DNA of 64,000 nt. Source: Fibrella aquatilis. GTDB lineage: Bacteria > Bacteroidota > Bacteroidia > Cytophagales > Spirosomataceae. The position numbers and the translations under genes are program-made. How positions within the stretch are numbered: position 1 is the stretch's first letter; every line of letters begins with the position of its first letter. Location: positions 1-64,000 of the forward strand of contig NZ_JAFMYU010000025.1 of NCBI RefSeq assembly GCF_017353255.1, written 5' to 3'. The notes under the pieces are model-generated. The model was not told where the DNA came from. It saw nothing but the letters and a program-made list of their open reading frames with translations, and ran no database searches. Positions 18,133-27,134 of the stretch are shown here, in pieces.

Positions 18133-21100
18133 CTATTTTCTGAGTGTATAGGCAACCATTTTGCGTTCGTTAATGCCAAACAGGAGCAGGTTATTGAACA
18201 AGGTCACGCTGCGCACGTCGCCTTTGATCTCAAAGCCCGACTGTGGCTGCGGCACGTACCTGAACCCACCCCGCCCATCGCCGGTTAGCAACACCCCGTA
18301 GTTGGCATCCAGCTTGCCCAGCCTGATTTTGGCGTGGCTGTCGTTGCCGCACAACAGCACGTCGGACTGCCCGTCGTGGTTGGCGTCGAGCACCGTGATC
18401 GTGTGTACGGGGGCATATTGGGCTTCTGCGGGCAACGTACCCAGCGTATACTTGCCCGTTGCGCTGCTCAGAAACAAGCTGGTTTGCAGACGGTTAGCTT
18501 TTAAATGCCCCGCCGCCGACAATGCATCACCCTCGAACACGTTGCTCACCGTGGCGTCGGCATAACTCGCGTAGGTAGGGTAGCGGGCGCGGTAGCCACC
18601 AATCTGATTCAGCAGTTCGTCGCGGGTAAGGAACAGGTGGCTCTTGCCCTGCACGTAGCAACACAACACCGGTTCGACCGAGCCGTTTTTGTCGAAATCG
18701 GCGTAGTACAGATCGGCGGGTTGGGTGGGGCTGACACGCACCTGCGAGTTTTCACCCCAGTTACCCACCAGCAAGTCGGGCTTCTTATCGCCGTTGACGT
18801 CGGCCAGGGTCAGTTTGTTCCACCAGCCAGTGTAGGCTTTGCCCAGGTAGGTGGTGGTTTTGTTGGCCAGCTTGGCACCTGTCCGGCCAAATACTGACAC
18901 CGGCATCCACTCGCCCACTACCACCAGTTCCGTTTTTCCATCGCCGTCAAGGTCGGACCAGGCGGCGTCAGTCACCATGCCAATTCGCTGTAAATCAGGG
19001 ACTAATTGAACGGTTTGATCTGTGAACTTCCCCTTGCCGTCGTTGATGAGCAGGTAGCTTGTAGGCGTTTCGGGGTAACGGCCGGGTATCACGCGCCCAC
19101 CCACAAACAGGTCGGGGTGGCCATCGTTGTTGATGTCCTGCACAGCCACGCACCCTTTGCTCGTCGGCATCGACGGCAGGGCATTGGGGCTTTTGGCAAA
19201 GTGGCCCTTCCCGTCGTTCAGGTAGAGCCGATCCTGTAACAAAGGGTCGGTGGGGGTCAGGTTATGATACCCGCCACTCGCCACGTAGAGGTCGGTAGTG
19301 CCATCGCCGTTGGCATCGAAAAAGGCTGCGGCAGCATCCTGATGGGCTTTGTCGGCCTCCAGTGCCGGTATGTTCTGCCGGGCAAATCGACCACCGGCCT
19401 GTTGCACAAAGAGCGCGGCGGCCTGCCCCGGCGTACCCCCCACAAACAGGTCGGCAAGCCCGTCGCCGTTTACGTCGCCCACCGCCTGACACGGCCCTTC
19501 GTGCGACAGTTCCCGCGTGAGCAGCGGCTGCCGGTCGAAGTCATTCACTGGCTGAACGGGCTGCTCAAACGCCACCGGCGAGGGCACCGCCTGAGCCAGC
19601 GCAGGAGCAATTGGGGCCGTACTTCGACGTTCGTTAGCCTTGCTTTCGTCGAGGTCCAGCACCTGATTACCCGGTACGTTGCGCAGGGTTTGGCGCTTAC
19701 CACCCGCCCACGTCACCACCACCGAATCAACCTTGCTTACTGCTCCCAACCCAAACTGCAACACCGGCGACACCGACGACAGATACCCCCGCGTGGGTGA
19801 TTGTAGCTGGCTCTGCTGCTGATCATTAGCATATACTGTCACACCCGTGCCAATGCCCAGGGTGTTGCCCGCAGCCCCTTTCAACCGCACTTGCAGGTAG
19901 TGACTTTTGGCTAATTTGTCGGCATCATTGCGGTACACAAACGCGGGCTGATTGATGTTGTTGACCAGCAGATCGAGGTCGCCGTCGTTGTCCAGATCGG
20001 CATAGGCGGCGCCGTTGCTGTTGGAAGGCGTGTTCATGCCCCAGGGTTGGGTGCGGTTGGCAAACGAAGCCCCCTGCTGATTCTGAAACACGTAGTTGAC
20101 CACATTCGAGGCGGGCATGTGGCTGATGATCTCCAGCACGTCTTCGCGCTGCAACCGGCCCTTGCTGCGCACGTAATCGTCCATGTACTTGATGAAGTCA
20201 AGGTTGGTATAGTCGCGGAAATAGCCGTTGGTGATGTAGAGGTCTTTCCAGCCGTCGTTGTCGAAATCAGCCAGCAACGCCGCCCAACTCCAGTCGGTAT
20301 TGGATACCCCCGCCAGTTGGCCCACTTCTGAGAAAAGAGGCGAGGAGGGGGAAGAAGGGGAGGAGGGGGAAGAAGGGGATTTTTGATCACGCGTCAGCAA
20401 TCCCTTTCTTCCCCTTTGTCCCTCTCCTCCCCTTCCTCCCCCTGTATTCACCTGCAACATATTCCGCATATACTGGTAATAAAAACCGCTCCGCACGTTG
20501 AGGTCGAACTTGGCGAAATTATCGGGGGCGAGCAGGAGCTTTTGCCGGTGGTTGTCTTCGGGCAGCATGTCGAGCGTGAAAATGTCGGGGCGACCGTCGT
20601 TATTGACGTCGGCCACGTCGTTGCCCATCGAAAACTGACTGGTGTGGCCCATACTCTGCTGCACGTCGTTGCGGAAGGTGCCGTTTTGCCCGTTGATGTA
20701 GAGGTAATCGGGCACGGCATAGTCATTGGAGACGTAGAAGTCGAGCCAGCCGTCGTCGTTGAAATCGCCAATGCCCAGCCCCAGCCCGTAGCTCAAGGCC
20801 GACCCGTTCACGCCCACCTGCTGCGTCACGTCGGTGAAATGCCCGGCGGTTTGTTTCAGCACCCGCATCCCCCGTTCGGGGTCGTCGGTTTTCAGCAACT
20901 CGGCGGTGCTGGCTTCATTTAGGATCGGCAGGTTTTTGGGGTTGTGGTTCAGCAACAGCATATCTAGATCGCCGTCGCGGTCATAATCCAGAAAATAAGC
21001 CTGGTTACTAAAACCCGGCTGGTCCAGCCCATAACGGGCCGACTGCTCTTCGAAATGGGGGATACCGCTAGCGTCATTGCCCTGATTGACAAAGAGTTGG

Positions 21101-21597
21101 TTCGTCCGTTTTTCAGGAGGCAACGCGCCCGAATAGCAGACGTAGAGGTCTAGCTTACCGTCGGCGTTGATGTCTACGGCGGTCACGCCTGTTTTCCACG
21201 GCCCCGGCCGCCCACCCGCGCCCGATGCGTCGGTTACGTCCTGAAATTGCAGCGAATCCTGCCCTTTGCCTTTATTCAGATACAGTTTGTTGTCGCTTAG
21301 GTTAGCGGTGAAATAGGCATCGATCCAGCCGTCGCCGTTGAAGTCGCCGGTAGCTACGCCGCCGCCGTTGTAGAAGTATTCGTAGAGCAAGATGTTGGTA
21401 TTGAGGCCTTCGGTAAGGGTATTTTGGAAGGTGATGCCGGTCTGTTCAGCGGGTAGTGCCGCAAATAAGGTCGGGCCATCATAGGCAGCATCGCCAGCCT
21501 CACCGGCATCGGCATTAGGTTTATCCTGGCAGGCCAGCAGTATAGTGAGGGCAAAAAGAGGCAATACAAGACGTATCAATCTAAATAGGGTGGGCAT
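18133..21597 (-). CDS. Large VCBS/FG-GAP repeat lipoprotein with ASPIC/UnbV domain
   Basis: Predicted surface lipoprotein of 1154 aa (type II signal with LLAC, Cys23). Two blocks of FG-GAP/VCBS repeats ('DFNGDGWIDAYFTANLSDN', 'DVNNDGRPDIFTLD', 'DLDNDGDLDLLVNN', then 'DVNGDGLADLFVGG', 'DINNDGHPDLFVGG', 'DVNGDKKPDLLVGN') flank an ASPIC/UnbV domain near residues 590-650 ('GIGTGVTVYA'). I start at ATG 21597; the upstream extension to 21627 lacks a signal-peptide start. Around residues 385-420 the protein contains an odd G/R/K-rich then SSP-repeat insert encoded by palindrome 5. Downstream of SusD and upstream of the haloperoxidase-like gene. Confidence 0.88.
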   Translation of the reverse strand: MPTLFRLIRLVLPLFALTILLACQDKPNADAGEAGDAAYDGPTLFAALPAEQTGITFQNTLTEGLNTNILLYEYFYNGGGVATGDFNGDGWIDAYFTANLSDNKLYLNKGKGQDSLQFQDVTDASGAGGRPGPWKTGVTAVDINADGKLDLYVCYSGALPPEKRTNQLFVNQGNDASGIPHFEEQSARYGLDQPGFSNQAYFLDYDRDGDLDMLLLNHNPKNLPILNEASTAELLKTDDPERGMRVLKQTAGHFTDVTQQVGVNGSALSYGLGLGIGDFNDDGWLDFYVSNDYAVPDYLYINGQNGTFRNDVQQSMGHTSQFSMGNDVADVNNDGRPDIFTLDMLPEDNHRQKLLLAPDNFAKFDLNVRSGFYYQYMRNMLQVNTGGGRGGEGQRGRKGLLTRDQKSPSSPSSPSSPSSPLFSEVGQLAGVSNTDWSWAALLADFDNDGWKDLYITNGYFRDYTNLDFIKYMDDYVRSKGRLQREDVLEIISHMPASNVVNYVFQNQQGASFANRTQPWGMNTPSNSNGAAYADLDNDGDLDLLVNNINQPAFVYRNDADKLAKSHYLQVRLKGAAGNTLGIGTGVTVYANDQQQSQLQSPTRGYLSSVSPVLQFGLGAVSKVDSVVVTWAGGKRQTLRNVPGNQVLDLDESKANERRSTAPIAPALAQAVPSPVAFEQPVQPVNDFDRQPLLTRELSHEGPCQAVGDVNGDGLADLFVGGTPGQAAALFVQQAGGRFARQNIPALEADKAHQDAAAAFFDANGDGTTDLYVASGGYHNLTPTDPLLQDRLYLNDGKGHFAKSPNALPSMPTSKGCVAVQDINNDGHPDLFVGGRVIPGRYPETPTSYLLINDGKGKFTDQTVQLVPDLQRIGMVTDAAWSDLDGDGKTELVVVGEWMPVSVFGRTGAKLANKTTTYLGKAYTGWWNKLTLADVNGDKKPDLLVGNWGENSQVRVSPTQPADLYYADFDKNGSVEPVLCCYVQGKSHLFLTRDELLNQIGGYRARYPTYASYADATVSNVFEGDALSAAGHLKANRLQTSLFLSSATGKYTLGTLPAEAQYAPVHTITVLDANHDGQSDVLLCGNDSHAKIRLGKLDANYGVLLTGDGRGGFRYVPQPQSGFEIKGDVRSVTLFNNLLLFGINERKMVAYTLRK
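20342..20445. repeat. Palindrome 5, in frame inside a coding sequence
   Basis: A purine-rich arm (20342-20379: ggaggggga and gaagaagg words) and a pyrimidine-rich arm (20401-20445) are imperfect reverse complements (about 80% by eye), separated by a T-rich loop containing GCGTCAGC (20391-20398). The words resemble palindrome 1. Both arms are read in frame in the minus-strand VCBS gene, giving an (SSP)n run and a GEGQRGRKG run. Confidence 0.75.
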
Positions 21598-21606
21598 AGT
21601 ACAAGT

Positions 21607-21648
21607 AAAAAAGACGCTACCCCCCAATATCGGGAAATAGCGTCTTTT
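21607..21648 (-). terminator. Rho-independent terminator after SusD (minus strand)
   Basis: An 11-bp stem (21609-21619 with 21638-21648); on the minus strand it is followed by a T run. It lies between the SusD stop and the VCBS gene start, so downstream genes may be expressed at a lower level or by read-through. Confidence 0.7.
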
Positions 21649-21665
21649 AAAGAAAAAGAGTTTTC

Positions 21666-21733
21666 AGTTTAGAGTTTTCAGTTTAGAGTTGGCTGACGCA
21701 AGCGTACTCCATCTAAACTGAAAACTCTAAACT
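21666..21733. repeat. Locus-specific palindrome 6 (22-bp perfect arms)
   Basis: Arms 21666-21687 and 21712-21733 are exact reverse complements made of the words gtttagag/ttttcag. The 24-nt loop includes GCTGACGC (21692-21699), the reverse complement of the GCGTCAGC motif at palindromes 4 and 5. The right arm ends 3 bp before the SusD stop codon. Confidence 0.88.
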
Positions 21734-21736
21734 ACC

Positions 21737-23632
21737 TTAATATCCTGGATTCTGGGTCAGTTTCGCGTTGCGGTTCATTTCGTTGCGGCTTACAGGCCGA
21801 TAATACATCTTATCGACCCATTTCCGCGTTTCATTCTGCGTATTGTCGACCACAGTATACGTGTAGTCGTACTTCGTCCGGTCGAACTTATATGGGCTAT
21901 TGGCCACCGCACCAGCTTTCAACTTAGCCCGTGTATTGATCGACTTGATGCCCCGGCCTACGGTGGTAGGGGCAATGAGCCAGCGGCGGGCATCGTGGTA
22001 GCGGTGCTCTTCATAGACAAGTTCAATACGCCGTTCGTTGCGGTAGCGAGCCAGCAGGGCAGCTCCCGACTCGGTGGTGGCGGGCATCCCTGCCCGGAAC
22101 CGGATGCGGTTGAGCCACGTCCGGGCTTCGGCTTCGTTGCCCGTTGCCAGCGCCGCCTCTACGTAGTTCAGCACCAGTTCTGTGTATCGGATAAACGGCC
22201 AGGGAATAACCTGCGTGTTCGACTGGTTGTCGGGCAGGGCTGGATTCAGGTCGATAAACTTCCGGGTGTAATAGGCCGTGCGGGTGCCATTCCAGTTTTC
22301 GACGGCCGATTCGCGGGTGTCGATGCCGTTCACCGTACCGCCTTTACCATCGTCGTAGTAACCCGTCTGCACCTGATTCGCCGGGTCGAGACCCGCTACG
22401 TCTGAGGGGCGCGGTTTCCAGTCGGCTCCGTCGTACAGAATGGTGGCGTAGAAACGTGGGTCGCGGTTCGTGAAGGGCGCGGCTTTCTGTGTTGCGTTGT
22501 TCCAGTCGAACTTTGTACCGTCCATCATCTCGTAGTCGTCTACGAGTTGCTGAACGGGTGTGTTGCCAGCCCAGTTGTGATAGCCGTTCGGGCCGTTGTT
22601 GATGCCGTAGTTCAGCCCGCCCAGCGGCCAGTTGCTTTCTGCCGTCCAGAGAGCCGACAACGTGCGGAAGAAAATCAGTTCCGACGCTGCCGAGGCATCT
22701 GCTGCGCCGCTCTGCCCACCCATCGCAATAGCAACGTAGTTGTTGCGCCCGTCTAAAGCCGTTGCTGGTGCCGTGAGGCCCAGTTTGTACCCCCGGCCGG
22801 TGCCCGCGTCGAGGGCTGCCTTGCAAGCCGTAAGGGCTGCCTGATAGCGTGAAGCCTGATCACCCGACGTATAGACAAACAACTCGGCGTTCGTGGCCGA
22901 CGCAAGGGCCGGTATCGCTGCTTTGGCCTTCGCGGCATCGTGCAGGTCGCTGGCGGCATAGAGCAGCACACGGGCCTTCAGCGACAGGGCAGCGAGCTTC
23001 GTAGCGCGGCCCGCCTCCGGGCTCTTGCCGTCGAGCAGCTTGGCGGCATTGTCGAGGTCGGCGACAATGAATTTCACGCATTCGTCATACGTATTTCGGG
23101 CCACCGCATAGTCTTCGTTGAGGCCGTAGGGCTTGCTAATGAGCGGAACACCACCGTAGAAGCGCAGCAACTGCTGGTAGAAATAGGCGCGCATGAAGTA
23201 GGCTTCGCCCATCAGTTGGTCGCGCAGGCCCTTATCGGCAAACGACGAGTTGGGGAGTTTATCGAGAGCTACGTTGGCCTGCCGGATGGCGAGGTACATA
23301 TTCCCCCACTCATAGGTCGCGCTTGTCCAGGCAAGGTTGCCGGGCGTTTCGGTGCCTTCGGTGAAGGTATTGATGTTGCGGCCTGCGTGCGTAAACATCG
23401 CCTCGTCGGTGTAGGCTGCGAGAGCTTGTTCTTCGTAGCCACCATAGCCTAGAAACGAATAGATATTGAAGACAAACGCTTGTGCGAGGGCACCGTCGCC
23501 CCAAGCTGCATCGCTCGAAATCTTGTCTAAGGGTTGCGTATTCAAAAAATTCTGATTGCAGGATACCACCACTGCCACCAGCGCACAGGTCGAAATAATG
23601 AGGACCCGCGTTGAATTGATTATTCTTTTCAT
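21737..23632 (-). CDS. RagB/SusD family nutrient-binding lipoprotein
   Basis: Partner of the SusC encoded just upstream (14-bp gap). Type II signal peptide with V-V-S-C (Cys25); SusD fold with 'LMGEAYFMRAYFYQQLLRFYGGVPL', split here as LMGEAYFMRAY and LRFYGGVPL, and the later conserved 'FIRYTELVLNYVEAALATGN' and 'RRIELVYEEHRYHDARRW'. At 631 aa it is longer than the other SusD here (539) but within family range. Ligand unknown. Confidence 0.94.
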   Translation of the reverse strand: MKRIINSTRVLIISTCALVAVVVSCNQNFLNTQPLDKISSDAAWGDGALAQAFVFNIYSFLGYGGYEEQALAAYTDEAMFTHAGRNINTFTEGTETPGNLAWTSATYEWGNMYLAIRQANVALDKLPNSSFADKGLRDQLMGEAYFMRAYFYQQLLRFYGGVPLISKPYGLNEDYAVARNTYDECVKFIVADLDNAAKLLDGKSPEAGRATKLAALSLKARVLLYAASDLHDAAKAKAAIPALASATNAELFVYTSGDQASRYQAALTACKAALDAGTGRGYKLGLTAPATALDGRNNYVAIAMGGQSGAADASAASELIFFRTLSALWTAESNWPLGGLNYGINNGPNGYHNWAGNTPVQQLVDDYEMMDGTKFDWNNATQKAAPFTNRDPRFYATILYDGADWKPRPSDVAGLDPANQVQTGYYDDGKGGTVNGIDTRESAVENWNGTRTAYYTRKFIDLNPALPDNQSNTQVIPWPFIRYTELVLNYVEAALATGNEAEARTWLNRIRFRAGMPATTESGAALLARYRNERRIELVYEEHRYHDARRWLIAPTTVGRGIKSINTRAKLKAGAVANSPYKFDRTKYDYTYTVVDNTQNETRKWVDKMYYRPVSRNEMNRNAKLTQNPGY

Positions 23633-23646
23633 AGTCTGAGAATGAT

Positions 23647-26600
23647 TTAGAAACTGACCGAAACACCAGTGTTCAGAATGCGTTGCTGCGGGTAAATCTG
23701 TCCGCTACCAACATTGTTTTCGGGGTCATAGATGTCCTGCGCCGCAAACGTCAGCACGTTTTGCCCGCTCACGAACACCCGCAAGTTGCTTAGCCCAACG
23801 CGGCTGATCAGCGTATTTGGTAGCGTGTAGCCCAGCGAAATATTTTTCAACCGAACGTAGTCTTTGCTGAACATGAAATTGGTATTCGTACCAAAATTGC
23901 CACCCGTATAGTAGGTATCGCCCCGGCTGGCTAAACGTGGGTACTTATCGCTCGGCTTATCGATACTCCAGCGATTGTCGTAGCTGTATTTCAGGTAGTT
24001 ACCAATATCGCCCGACTCGGTCTGGATAAATAAGATAGCCCCCGTTGCACCCTGAAACAGGATGTTCAGGTCGAAGTTTTTGTAGCGGAAATCGAAGTTA
24101 GCCCCGAAGTTGAATGTCGGCGTGCTGTTCTTGTCGCTTCGCACGGCATCGTCGGCGGTGATTTTACCGTCGCCGTTCGTGTCTTTAATCCGCAGGTCGC
24201 CGGGCAACAATTTACCCGTTACGCCACTGTAATCGAGTTTGTTGGCATCGATGGCCGCCTGATCGCGGAAAGCCCCATCGGCCTGAAATACGAGCGGAGC
24301 CAGAATAGGCTTGCCTTCCTGCCGCTGGTAGTCGGGTGCGCCGGGAACTTCGTCCATGAAGACGACCTTGTTTTTGGCGTAGCCACCGTTGACACCCATC
24401 CGCATCGAAAGGCCACTGGTTGTCTTATGGTTGTAGTTCAGACTAAACTCGAAGCCCCGGTTGTCAACCCGGCCCGCGTTGACGGGCGGTAACAACGATG
24501 TAATTCCTGACGAAGCAGGCGTTGACCCTGTTTTCTGGATCAGAATCTGGTCGCGCTTGTTGTAGAAAAACTCCAGTGTGAGGTCGAACATATTGTTCAA
24601 CAGCGTCGCGTCGAGACCGATGTTATAGTTGTTGGCCCGTTCCCAGGTGAAGTTGGGGTTTGCCAAAATCGTTTCGCGTAGTGTTGTTGCCAACTGTCCA
24701 TTGATGGGGTACTGCCCGAAGCCGTAGGTCGAGAGGTACGCATATTCCTGTAGTTCACCCGCGTCAATCACGCCATTGTTATTGCGGTCAAACGCTACCT
24801 GGTCGTTCCCCATCTGCCCGTAGCTGGCGCGCAGTTTCAGGTAGTCGATGGCTGGTACCTTGAAGAACGGCTCCTGACTGATGTTCCAGCCCACCGATAC
24901 ACCAGGGAAGAACCCAAACCGCTGTGACTCAGGGAAGATGTACGAGCCATCGTAGCGGAACAGGAACTCAGCGAGGTACTTCTCTTTATAAGCATACTGC
25001 GCCCGCCCGTAATAACCCAGCCGCGCCCGGTTGTAGGCACTACCGCCCGTGTTTTGCTGGAGTGTACCGCCCGCAAACAATTGGTCGATAGCGGGCGAGA
25101 TGTAATTACGCCGGTAGGCTAAGAAATTAGAACCGTTGAAGTTTTCTTTCGTAACCCCGGCCAGCAGGTTGATTTTCTGGCCCTCGCCGAAGTTCAGGTC
25201 GTAGGTCAGCAGGCCCGTCAGGTTGGTGTTGAGCACGTCGCTATATTCCTGTTGCAGACGGGGGTCGGTGAAGTTCGACCGGGTGGCACCCACGAGTTTT
25301 GGCGTGACGCCATCCGTTTCAAACGTTTTCTTATCCCAGTAATACAGCTTCCAGGGTGTTTGCCAGGTCTTATACACCTGATTATTCTTATCGACGGCTG
25401 CCGAGAGCGTCAATTTCAGCCCTTTAACCCAGGGGTTCGTGATGTCGAGGGCGGCGTTGGTCTGGAGGTAGTCGGTTGGGTTATCAACATATCCTGTGGC
25501 GTTGGTCGTAATCACGTAGGGATTTTGACCGTTCTCAATGTCGGGGCCGGGCAGGCCGTTGGGCCACACTTCGGGTTCGCCGGGGCGGCCTCGCATCAGC
25601 ATCCTGAAAATGGACCCAGAGCCTTCCGTCGGGAGGCGGCGTTGTTCGCGGCGGGCCATCACACCAATATTGGCCGAGATATACTGGTTTATTTTGGCGT
25701 CCACGTTCACCCGAAGGTTATACTGGCTATAGTTGGTTGCCGAGTTTTTATACACAGCATCCTGATATATATAGCCCAATGATGCGGCGTATCGTATAGT
25801 TTCGGACCCGCCCGAAATGCTCAGGTTGTGCCGCGTTTGGGGTGCCCATGTCTTGAACGCATCGCCAAACCAGTCGGTATTAGGATACCGCCAGGGGTCC
25901 GAGCCGTCGGCAAATTTCTTCACGGCTTCGGGGCTGAAGTTGGCACTCAGTGGCGTAATACCCGCCGTAGGTGAGGTGTACGTACCCGTCGATTTGATGG
26001 CGCTCAGCGCAGCAGTCCATTCGCCCGGAGGAATAGACTTGTAGATTGGCAACTCGTTCATGATGTTGGCATACTCGAATGAGTTTGCCATCTTCGGAAT
26101 CACCGTTGGCTGGGTAAAGCCCTGGTTGAAGTCGTAGCTAATAGTCGGTTTACCCGATTTGCCGCGCTTGGTCGTCACCAGGATTACGCCATTGGCAGCG
26201 CGGGCACCGTAAATAGCTGCCGAGGCATCTTTCAGCACCGAAATCGACGCGATATCGAACTGCGACAGACGGCTAAGCCCACCGTCGCGGTCAGGGATAC
26301 CGTCGATAACCACAAGCGGGCTGCTGTTGCCGAGGGTATTGGTACCTCGGATGTTGATAGCGGCGGCGTCCCGACCAGGTTCACCGCTTGTCTGTACTAC
26401 CACCAGGCCTGGCAAGCGCCCGGCCAGTGCGCTACCCAGTTCGGCTACAGGTGCCTGAACCAACCGGTCGCCCTGCACGGCCACCACAGCCCCCGTTACA
26501 GTCGCCTTTTTCTGCGTCCCGTAGGCCACAACCACCACCTCATCAAGGGTGGCCGTACCAGGCTCCAAAGACACGTTAAGGTTTGTCTCGGCCCCCACCG

Positions 26601-26916
26601 TTATTTCCCGCGCCTTGTAACCAACAAATGAGAACACCAGCACCGATTTGTTGCTTCTCACATTGATCGTGAACTGCCCATCGACGTTAGTGTTGGCTCC
26701 GTTGGTAGTACCCTTCTCTACTACACTAACGCCTGGCAACGTGGCCCCGGCTTCGTCTGTCACTTTACCCTTGATCGTTATATCAACGGGCCTGGCTGCT
26801 AAAGATGTCGTGAACGAGATAACGACAAGCAAGAGCGCCAGCCAATGGGAAAGGTACCGTCCCCTTCTGGATACAGGCACCCCACAACAAGTGGTCACTT
26901 GAGGTAGAATTTTCAT
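23647..26916 (-). CDS. SusC/RagA TonB-dependent outer-membrane receptor (no STN domain)
   Basis: First gene of the minus-strand cluster. 1089 aa: signal/membrane segment at about 20-40, carboxypeptidase-regulatory-like domain (about 46-125, 'IKGKVTDEAGATLPGVSV'), TonB-box-like 'LDEVVVVAYGT', plug with 'GRLPGLVVVQTSGEPG' and 'PLVVIDGIPD', and a barrel ending in a C-terminal aromatic F. It lacks the STN domain and has no FecI/FecR pair, so it is probably regulated differently from the receptor at 5586. A candidate -7 element (TAGTTTTA, 26972-26979 minus) lies about 60 bp upstream. Confidence 0.94.
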   Translation of the reverse strand: MKILPQVTTCCGVPVSRRGRYLSHWLALLLVVISFTTSLAARPVDITIKGKVTDEAGATLPGVSVVEKGTTNGANTNVDGQFTINVRSNKSVLVFSFVGYKAREITVGAETNLNVSLEPGTATLDEVVVVAYGTQKKATVTGAVVAVQGDRLVQAPVAELGSALAGRLPGLVVVQTSGEPGRDAAAINIRGTNTLGNSSPLVVIDGIPDRDGGLSRLSQFDIASISVLKDASAAIYGARAANGVILVTTKRGKSGKPTISYDFNQGFTQPTVIPKMANSFEYANIMNELPIYKSIPPGEWTAALSAIKSTGTYTSPTAGITPLSANFSPEAVKKFADGSDPWRYPNTDWFGDAFKTWAPQTRHNLSISGGSETIRYAASLGYIYQDAVYKNSATNYSQYNLRVNVDAKINQYISANIGVMARREQRRLPTEGSGSIFRMLMRGRPGEPEVWPNGLPGPDIENGQNPYVITTNATGYVDNPTDYLQTNAALDITNPWVKGLKLTLSAAVDKNNQVYKTWQTPWKLYYWDKKTFETDGVTPKLVGATRSNFTDPRLQQEYSDVLNTNLTGLLTYDLNFGEGQKINLLAGVTKENFNGSNFLAYRRNYISPAIDQLFAGGTLQQNTGGSAYNRARLGYYGRAQYAYKEKYLAEFLFRYDGSYIFPESQRFGFFPGVSVGWNISQEPFFKVPAIDYLKLRASYGQMGNDQVAFDRNNNGVIDAGELQEYAYLSTYGFGQYPINGQLATTLRETILANPNFTWERANNYNIGLDATLLNNMFDLTLEFFYNKRDQILIQKTGSTPASSGITSLLPPVNAGRVDNRGFEFSLNYNHKTTSGLSMRMGVNGGYAKNKVVFMDEVPGAPDYQRQEGKPILAPLVFQADGAFRDQAAIDANKLDYSGVTGKLLPGDLRIKDTNGDGKITADDAVRSDKNSTPTFNFGANFDFRYKNFDLNILFQGATGAILFIQTESGDIGNYLKYSYDNRWSIDKPSDKYPRLASRGDTYYTGGNFGTNTNFMFSKDYVRLKNISLGYTLPNTLISRVGLSNLRVFVSGQNVLTFAAQDIYDPENNVGSGQIYPQQRILNTGVSVSF

Positions 26917-27134
26917 AGAGAGATTACGTTAGGAGTTAAGTAGAAATAGCAACTCAGAACAAGCTGTTGCCTAAAACTACTAAGGAAAGTACTCCCACAT
27001 ATTACTCTGCGTATAAAATTATATTGGAATAGTTCTATCGGTACCGGTGCAGAGTTTATATTCCCCTTCAGTCGCTAATTATATACGTAGAAAGCTGCTT
27101 TACTGGAAAATGAATTGCCGTGGAGATAGTGACC

